Assembly: GCF_040954835.1 (NCBI RefSeq)
Contig: NC_090723.1
Location: 9,868,001-9,932,000, forward strand
From: Lepisosteus oculatus
Lineage: Eukaryota > Chordata > Actinopteri > Semionotiformes > Lepisosteidae
Direction of reading: 5' to 3'
Length of the DNA stretch: 64,000 nucleotides
Below the pieces are notes generated by a model. The model was not told the origin of the DNA and did not search any database. It saw nothing but the letters and a program-made list of their open reading frames with translations. Positions 49,308-64,000 of the stretch are shown one piece after another; the first letter of the stretch is position 1, and each line of letters starts with the position of its first letter. The translations under genes and the position numbers were made by a program.

Positions 49308-52300
49308 TGGCCTGAGCCTGGGTCTGTCTCCTAATGCTCACCCCGGCTGGGTCTGTCCTGGGTCTGTCTCCTAATGCTCGCCCTGGCCGGTGGGTCTGTC
49401 CTGGGTCTGTCTCCTAATGCTCGCCCTGGCCGGTGGGTCTGTCCTGGGTCTGTCTCCTAATGCTCGCCCTGGCCGGTGGGTCTGTCCTGGGTCTGTCTCC
49501 TAATGCTCGCCCTGGCCGCTGGGTCTGTCCTGGGTCTGTCTCCTAATGCTCGCCCTGGCCGGTGGGTCTGTCCTGGGTCTGTCTCCTAATGCTCGCCCCT
49601 GGCTGGGTCTGTCCTGGGTCTGTCTCCTAATGCTCGCCCTGGCCGCTGGGTCTGTCCTGGGTCTGTCTCCTAATGCTCGCCCTGGCCGGTGGGTCTGTCC
49701 TGGGTCTGTCTCCTAATGCTCGCCCTGGCCGGTGGGTCTGTCCTGGGTCTGTCTCCTAATGCTCGCCCTGGCCGGTGGGTCTGTCCTGGGTCTGTCTCCT
49801 AATGCTCGCCCTGGCCGGTGGGTCTGTCCTGGGTCTGTCTCCTAATGCTCACCCTGGCCGCTGGGTCTGTCCTGGGTCTGTCTCCTAATGCTCGCCCTGG
49901 CCGCTGGGTCTGTCCTGGGTCTGTCTCCTAATGCTCGCCCTGGCCGGTGGGTCTGTCCTGGGTCTGTCTCCTAATGCTCGCCCTGGCTGGTGGGTCTGTC
50001 CTGGGTCTGTCTCCTAATGCTCGCCCTGGCCGCTGGGTCTGTCCTGGGTCTGTCTCCTAATGCTCACCCTGGCCGCTGGGTCTGTCCTGGGCCTGTCTCC
50101 TAATGCTCGCCCTGGCTGGGTCTGTCCTGGGTCTGTCTCCTAATGCTCGCCCTGGCTGGGTCTATCCTGGGTCTGTCTCCTAATGTTCGCCCTGGCTGGT
50201 GGGTCTGTCCTGGGTCTGTCTCCTAATGCTCGCCCTGGCCGCTGGGTCTGTCCTGGGTCTGTCTCCTAATGCTCACCCTGGCCGCTGGGTCTGTCCTGGG
50301 CCTGTCTCCTAATGCTCGCCCTGGCTGGGTCTGTCCTGGGTCTGTCTCCTAATGCTCGCCCTGGCTGGGTCTATCCTGGGTCTGTCTCCTAATGTTCGCC
50401 CTGGCCGGTGGGTCTGTCCTGGGTCTGTCTCCTAATGCTCGCCCTGGCCGCTGGGTCTGTCCTGGGTCTGTCTCCTAATGCTTGCCCTGGCCGGTGGGTC
50501 TGTCCTGGGTCTGTCTCCTAATGCTCGCCCTGGCTGGGTCTGTCCTGGGTCTGTCTCCTAATGCTCGCCCTTAGGCAGACAGATGCTGGGTCTGTCTCCT
50601 AATGCTCGCCCTGGCCTCAGGGTCTGTCCTGGGTCTGTCTCCTAATGCTCGCCCTGGCCGGTGGGTCTGTCCTGGGTCTGTCTCCTAATGCTCGCCCTGG
50701 CTGGGTCTATCCTGGGTCTGTCTCCTAATGCTCGCCCTGGTCGGTGGGTCTGTCCTGGGTCTGTCTCCTAATGCTCGCCCTGGCCTCAGGGTCTGTCCTG
50801 GGTCTGTCTCCTAATGCTCGCCCTGGCTGGGTCTGTCCTGGGTCTGTCTCCTAATGCTCGCCCTGGCTGGGTCTATCCTGGGTCTGTCTCCTAATGCTCC
50901 CCCTGGCCGGTGGGTCTGTCCTGGGTCTGTCTCCTAATGCTCGCCCTGACTGGGTCTATCCTGGGTCTGTCTCCTAATGCTCGCCCTGGCCGGTGGGTCT
51001 GTCCTGGGTCTGTCTCCTAATGCTCACCCTGGCCGGTGGGTCTGTCTCCTAATGCTCACCCTGGCCGCTGGGTCTGTCCTGGGTCTGTCTCCTAATGCTC
51101 GCCTTGGCCGGTGGGTCTGTCCTGGGTCTGTCTCCTAATGCTCGCCCTGGCCGGTGGGTCTGTCCTGGGTCTGTCTCCTAATGCTCGCCCTGGCCGGTGG
51201 GTCTGTCCTGGGTCTGTCTCCTAATGCTCGCCCTGGCCGGTGGGTCTGTCCTGGGTCTGTCTCCTAATGCTCACCCTGGCCGCTGGGTCTGTCCTGGGTC
51301 TGTCTCCTAATGCTCGCCCTGGCCGCTGGGTCTGTCCTGGGTCTGTCTCCTAATGCTCGCCCTGGCCGGTGGGTCTGTCCTGGGTCTGTCTCCTAATGCT
51401 CGCCCTGGCTGGTGGGTCTGTCCTGGGTCTGTCTCCTAATGCTCGCCCTGGCCGCTGGGTCTGTCCTGGGTCTGTCTCCTAATGCTCACCCTGGCCGCTG
51501 GGTCTGTCCTGGGCCTGTCTCCTAATGCTCGCCCTGGCTGGGTCTGTCCTGGGTCTGTCTCCTAATGCTCGCCCTGGCTGGGTCTATCCTGGGTCTGTCT
51601 CCTAATGTTCGCCCTGGCTGGTGGGTCTGTCCTGGGTCTGTCTCCTAATGCTCGCCCTGGCCGCTGGGTCTGTCCTGGGTCTGTCTCCTAATGCTCACCC
51701 TGGCCGCTGGGTCTGTCCTGGGCCTGTCTCCTAATGCTCGCCCTGGCTGGGTCTGTCCTGGGTCTGTCTCCTAATGCTCGCCCTGGCTGGGTCTATCCTG
51801 GGTCTGTCTCCTAATGTTCGCCCTGGCCGGTGGGTCTGTCCTGGGTCTGTCTCCTAATGCTCGCCCTGGCCGCTGGGTCTGTCCTGGGTCTGTCTCCTAA
51901 TGCTTGCCCTGGCCGGTGGGTCTGTCCTGGGTCTGTCTCCTAATGCTCGCCCTGGCTGGGTCTGTCCTGGGTCTGTCTCCTAATGCTCGCCCTTAGGCAG
52001 ACAGATGCTGGGTCTGTCTCCTAATGCTCGCCCTGGCCTCAGGGTCTGTCCTGGGTCTGTCTCCTAATGCTCGCCCTGGCCGGTGGGTCTGTCCTGGGTC
52101 TGTCTCCTAATGCTCGCCCTGGCTGGGTCTATCCTGGGTCTGTCTCCTAATGCTCGCCCTGGTCGGTGGGTCTGTCCTGGGTCTGTCTCCTAATGCTCGC
52201 CCTGGCCTCAGGGTCTGTCCTGGGTCTGTCTCCTAATGCTCGCCCTGGCTGGGTCTGTCCTGGGTCTGTCTCCTAATGCTCGCCCTGGCTGGGTCTATCC

Positions 52301-52535
52301 TGGGTCTGTCTCCTAATGCTCCCCCTGGCCGGTGGGTCTGTCCTGGGTCTGTCTCCTAATGCTCGCCCTGACTGGGTCTATCCTGGGTCTGTCTCCTAAT
52401 GCTCGCCCTTAGGCAGACAGACGCTGGGTCTGTCTCCTAATTCTCGCCCTGGCCCCAGGGTCTGTCCTGGGTCTGTCTCCTAATGCTCGCCCTGGCCGCT
52501 GGGTCTGTCTCCTAATGCTCACCCTGGGTGGTGGG
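49308..52535. repeat. 3.2-kb minisatellite, 43-bp unit, with higher-order duplication
   Basis: About 75 tandem units of CTCGCCCTGGCCGGTGGGTC plus TGTCCTGGGTCTGTCTCCTAATG (43 bp; common 40-bp variants lack 3 bp in the GGCCGGTGGG part). The rare variant CCCTTAGGCAGACAGATGCT appears at 50571 and again at 51993, and surrounding variants recur with the same 1,422-bp offset: a block of about 1.36 kb (about 49620-50985) is repeated at about 51042-52405. A ~209-bp sub-block is itself duplicated (GGGCCTGTCTCC near 50091 and 50300). It ends about 150 bp from the krt222 poly(A) signal. Confidence 0.96.
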
Positions 52536-52679
52536 ATCAACCTGCTGATTGACTAAAGACCAATCGTCCCCGTTTTTTAAGGGGTGCCTGACAGAACGCC
52601 AGAACCACACAGAACGTCCTGCCTGTTTGGATCCTTACCAGTACAGTCAGAGGAAACAAACCACTCCGGAGACAGCTGC

Positions 52680-53558
52680 CTGAGTCTTTTAAACCGTTTT
52701 ATTGAAATAACTTTGCCTTTGGATAAAAAGCGGAACATCTTTGTCCTTCTTAAAATACAATTGGTTAGAGTTCAAAATTGGAAATATTCTAATTCAAGTA
52801 TTCCACTAGTAGCGCAGATGAAGCACACTGAGAAATGCATAGGTAATAGGTAATGGACTGGAACACCCAGCCGCCCCCCGCTCTGCCTGGCCACGGGCTG
52901 TTCCAGGGCAGGTTTCCCTCCCTCTGTCCCTGGGGCTGGACTCTGCATTTTTTTGGTGCCAACAAACAGGAGCTTAACAGTGCTATGGTATCTTTAAATA
53001 CAATCAATTTACAATAGCATGATATAGATTATACTGCGCAAGACCCCGCAGTCCCAGAGAAATACATATTCTGTGTGATGCAGCTATATACAACCACAAG
53101 AGAAATTCTAGGCTTTGCTCAGACATGCCAGGGGAAATGCCGGTCGTACTGGATAAAGGTAAAGGGCAGCAGGTGCAGGAATGGCATGGATTTCTTAATT
53201 TCTCGGCCCACAGCCACCGTCTGCTCCTCCCTGCCGGGCTGGCTGAGTCTCGGGCTGGTGTGCACGCAGGGACGCAGCGCAATGCGACACACGAGCTGTC
53301 ACTCATCCAGCACACAGCGCCTCTCTACTCCATTACTGCAAACTGCCTGGCTCGCAGGCCCCCTCTGCCTTGGAAACACAGGGCTTCAGAAGCGTGCGAT
53401 CAGTTGATCTGCACTGTTAATATGCACAGAACCTCCCTGTGTGTGATGTCAGAAACAGGATGTAAGTCATGGTGTGATGTCAGATGGGGGGGGGGCTATG
53501 ATGTCACTGTGACGTCACACATGGGGGCGGGTTGTGTGTGACGGGACAGGGTGTGATG
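52680..53558 (-). promoter_or_regulatory. krt222: krt222 3' UTR with poly(A) signal at 52698-52703
   Basis: A minus-strand AATAAA at 52698-52703 is the first clear signal after the krt222 stop, giving a 3' UTR of about 870 nt. The stop-proximal part (53430-53560) contains several TGATGTCA motifs and one full CRE palindrome TGACGTCA at about 53510. Confidence 0.55.
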
Positions 53559-61657
<8,099 letters not shown>

Positions 61658-61742
61658 CCCGCTGCCATCCTCCCTCTCCGCACCTAGCAGCACAGCATCG
61701 CACACCGGCCTCGCAGACTGCTGCAGAGCCAGCGCTGCCTGC

Positions 61743-61877
61743 AGTGAGCGGGGAGAGAGCGAGAGAGCGAGAGAGAGAGAGATCGAGAGAGAGAGTCAGA
61801 GAGCGAGAGAGAGAGCGAGAGAGTCAGAGAGAGAGAGCGAGCAGAGAAAGAGAGAGCGAGAGAGGCAGAGAGAGAGT
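61743..61877. repeat. GA-rich simple repeat upstream of krt222 exon 1
   Basis: An irregular (GA)n/(GAGAGC)n tract. It resumes at about 62145-62205, so the LINE end at 61878-62144 inserted into it. Confidence 0.9.
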
Positions 61878-62144
61878 GAGCCCAGTATGTGATCTCCTGT
61901 CACAGCCTGAGGAACAGTGAGTCTGTCTCCCTATAATGCTCCAGCCTCCTACAGTATATGTCAATATTTTATAATATGTCTTTGTTGTAAATGTCTGTAA
62001 TATGTCTGTAGATTTTATTTTACTTCAATTTTTTGTTTTGTTCCATGTTAATTTTATTATTTTTATTTGCTTTGGCAACACTGATTGTACCCATCAGTCA
62101 TGCTAATAAAGCACCTTGAATTGAATTGAATTGAATTGAATTGA
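61878..62144 (+). mobile_element. 5'-truncated LINE 3' end
   Basis: Nearly identical to 48118-48385: CCCAGTATGTGATCTCCTGT, TAATTTTATTATTTTTAT, CTTTGGCAACACTGATTG and a (TTGAA)n tail. Only the 3' UTR is retained. Confidence 0.88.
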
Positions 62145-62647
62145 GAGAGAGCGAGCAGAGAGAGCAAGAGAGTCAGAGAGAGAGAGCTGACTCTCTCTCT
62201 CTGACACCACACCACACTGGGCAGACACCCAAACAGCATCCCAGAGAGAAACAGGAGGACTACCAGAGGAACGCCCCAGCACCCACACCCCCAACCCAGA
62301 CCAGCTCAACCCACAAAGAACAGAACCAGCACCACCCTACAGCCCTCCAACCCAGACCAACGACCGAACAGGACCAGAACCAGCGCCCCACCCCATGCCC
62401 CTCACCCAGACCAGCAGCTGAACCGGACCAGAACCACAACCCCTCCCCACCCAGCACAACAACAGAGCCGGACCGAGCCCCTCCTGCACAGCTACGCCGC
62501 AGCCCTGGCCAGACCAGCAGTCCCGAGTGGTTTGGAGCTGGGAGAAATCCGGCAGCTCCTGAACCTCATCTGCACCCGGCTTATGAGCTGAACTTCCATC
62601 ACCCACAGCGACAGACAAAAACCCAGCACAATACTTGTTTCTGTTGA
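62141..62647 (+). CDS. LINE upstream open frame (possible ORF1-like)
   Basis: A 168-codon frame just upstream of the endonuclease frame, beginning in the GA tract and becoming rich in Pro, Gln, His and Thr (for example PTPPTQTSS, PTTEQDQNQ). No CCHC knuckle or RRM is visible, so it may be a low-complexity leader rather than a true ORF1. The part encoded by the GA tract is certainly not original. Confidence 0.35.
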   Translation: MRESEQREQESQRERADSLSLTPHHTGQTPKQHPREKQEDYQRNAPAPTPPTQTSSTHKEQNQHHPTALQPRPTTEQDQNQRPTPCPSPRPAAEPDQNHNPSPPSTTTEPDRAPPAQLRRSPGQTSSPEWFGAGRNPAAPEPHLHPAYELNFHHPQRQTKTQHNTCFC

Positions 62648-62719
62648 TGATGCAAATGTCCGACACAAATTTGATACAGTTCCAGAAAACAATAACAAAT
62701 TGCAAAGATAATTCAAACG

Positions 62720-64000
62720 ATGACAATGAGATCTCTAAAGATAAGTATGTGGAACATTCAGGGTCTGGGCTCGTCAGCATTTGGGCTGAAGAGCACTGAT
62801 CCTGAATTTATCAAGGATGTAAAGGAGACAGACATCATGATCCTACAGGAGACATGGTGTCGGGGAGACTTGGCTACCCACTGTCCCCCAGGCTACAAGG
62901 AGATCATGGTGCCCTCTGTCAAAAAACCACAAATCACCCGGGGCAGAGACTCTGGGGGGATCATTGTGTGGTACAGAGCGGAGCTCAGTCACTCCATACA
63001 ATTAGTAAAGAAAGAAGAGTCACGAGTTTGGCTTAAAATCAAAAGAAATACCATCTGTACAGAAAACGAGGTTTTCCTGTGTGCTGTCTACATCCCGCCC
63101 TCAGAATCCCCCTATTACAGTGAGGGAATTCTCCCCAGTCTCCACACGGAGATCGGTCACTTCCAGGGCCAGGGAAACGTGCTGCTCTGTGGTGACCTCA
63201 ACGCACGAACAGGCACACTGGCAGACTTCACCAGCACACAGGGAAATACTCACATATTCGGACAATCCCCTCTGTACCACACACCGGTCACCTCACACAG
63301 GTGCAGCCATGACACCACGGTCAACAGCACTGGGCGCGAGCTGCTGCAGCTCTGTCAAGGGCTGGGCCTGTACATCGTCAACGGCAGGACTAGAGGGGAC
63401 TCTCTAGGCAGGTTCACCTACAGCTCAGCTCTGGGCAGCAGTGTGGTGGACTACGCCATCACCGACCTGGACCCCTCCTGTATCAGTGCCTTCACTGTCA
63501 GGCCACAAACTCCCCTCTCCGACCACAGCCAGATCACACTCTACATGAAGAGAACACACCAGCACAGAGACACACTGACACAGCCCAGCCAGCTGTATGA
63601 CCTCAACCAGGCATACAGATGGGACACAGACAGCCTAGACAGATACCAAACTGCACTGGGCCATGAGGAAATTCAGACACTGATGGACACATTCCTAAAC
63701 ACTCCGTATCAAACCAACAAATTAGGCATAAACTTGGCCACACAAAAACTAAATCACCTATTCCACAAACTAGCATCAAAATCTAAGCTAAAAACAACTA
63801 CATCAAAAAACTACCAAAAAACAAAAGCAAAAGAAAAGTGGTTTGATACGGAGTGCAAAAACATCAGAAATGCACTACGAAAAGTCTCAAATGAAAAACA
63901 CAGACAACCACACAACACAGATCTGCGACTCAGGTACTGTGACATGGTAAAACTTTACAAACACACGCTGAAAAAGAAAAGAAACACATACATAGACAAA
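62720..64000 (+). CDS. LINE ORF2, endonuclease domain, cut by the window edge
   Basis: From ATG 62720 the frame is open for 427 codons with no stop up to the last base. It is an APE-type endonuclease of a non-LTR retrotransposon, which nicks target DNA for reverse transcription. The full set of active-site motifs is present in order: WNIQGLGS, ILQETW, GGIIVWY, AVYIPP, GDLNART, SVVDYAIT and LSDHSQI. The reverse transcriptase should follow beyond the window. The clade is I/Nimb-like by its (TTGAA)n tail and C-terminal motif in sister copies, not proven. The undamaged frame suggests recent insertion. Confidence 0.88.
   Translation, partial: MTMRSLKISMWNIQGLGSSAFGLKSTDPEFIKDVKETDIMILQETWCRGDLATHCPPGYKEIMVPSVKKPQITRGRDSGGIIVWYRAELSHSIQLVKKEESRVWLKIKRNTICTENEVFLCAVYIPPSESPYYSEGILPSLHTEIGHFQGQGNVLLCGDLNARTGTLADFTSTQGNTHIFGQSPLYHTPVTSHRCSHDTTVNSTGRELLQLCQGLGLYIVNGRTRGDSLGRFTYSSALGSSVVDYAITDLDPSCISAFTVRPQTPLSDHSQITLYMKRTHQHRDTLTQPSQLYDLNQAYRWDTDSLDRYQTALGHEEIQTLMDTFLNTPYQTNKLGINLATQKLNHLFHKLASKSKLKTTTSKNYQKTKAKEKWFDTECKNIRNALRKVSNEKHRQPHNTDLRLRYCDMVKLYKHTLKKKRNTYIDK

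Noticed and set aside
49308-52535. CRISPR-like array
   Set aside because: There are no unique spacers; it is a plain tandem minisatellite in vertebrate DNA.

Overview
The window is vertebrate nuclear DNA from a ray-finned fish. The gene content is the CCR7 - SMARCE1 - KRT222 block, which in human lies on 17q21 with all three genes on one strand. A split DAP (death-associated protein 1)-like gene lies beside it. The repeats are fish-typical: a 5S-rRNA-derived SINE with a GCGCTATATAA/ATT tail, tRNA-derived SINEs, Tc1, hAT, Penelope-like and LINE elements. Proteins stay close to tetrapod orthologues, so a non-teleost such as gar or bowfin is possible, but the species is an inference. Exons were called by eye from splice sites, phase and family knowledge; no search was run.

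Layout. 1-5.5 kb, + strand: exons 2-4 of a DAP-like gene (exon 1 lies upstream). 7.7-10 kb, - strand: ccr7, with one large coding exon. 10-27 kb: intergenic and repeat-rich, with a large inverted duplication (16.1-19.0 kb), a perfect 53-bp palindrome (23.5 kb) and a Tc1-like element with flanking TA (24.2-25.4 kb). 27-41.9 kb, - strand: smarce1, all ten coding exons in consistent phase (1302 nt, 433 aa) plus a likely non-coding first exon. 42-52.6 kb: intergenic, with LINE and SINE debris and a 3.2-kb, 43-bp minisatellite. 52.7-61.7 kb, - strand: krt222, six coding exons in phase (984 nt, 327 aa). 61.7-64 kb: GA-rich tract, a truncated LINE 3' end, and the 5' part of a second LINE whose endonuclease frame is open to the window edge.

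The genes have no operon-like relation. CCR7 is a lymphoid homing receptor, SMARCE1 a BAF chromatin-remodelling subunit, KRT222 a rod-truncated keratin-like protein, and DAP a small proline-rich regulator of autophagy and translation. The most unusual structures are two unrelated minisatellites that abut splice sites in smarce1 and are open in frame with the adjacent exons, the higher-order minisatellite 3' of krt222, fold-back palindromes (one made of Penelope-like ends with a hammerhead-like core), and the linkage of a DAP paralogue to ccr7.
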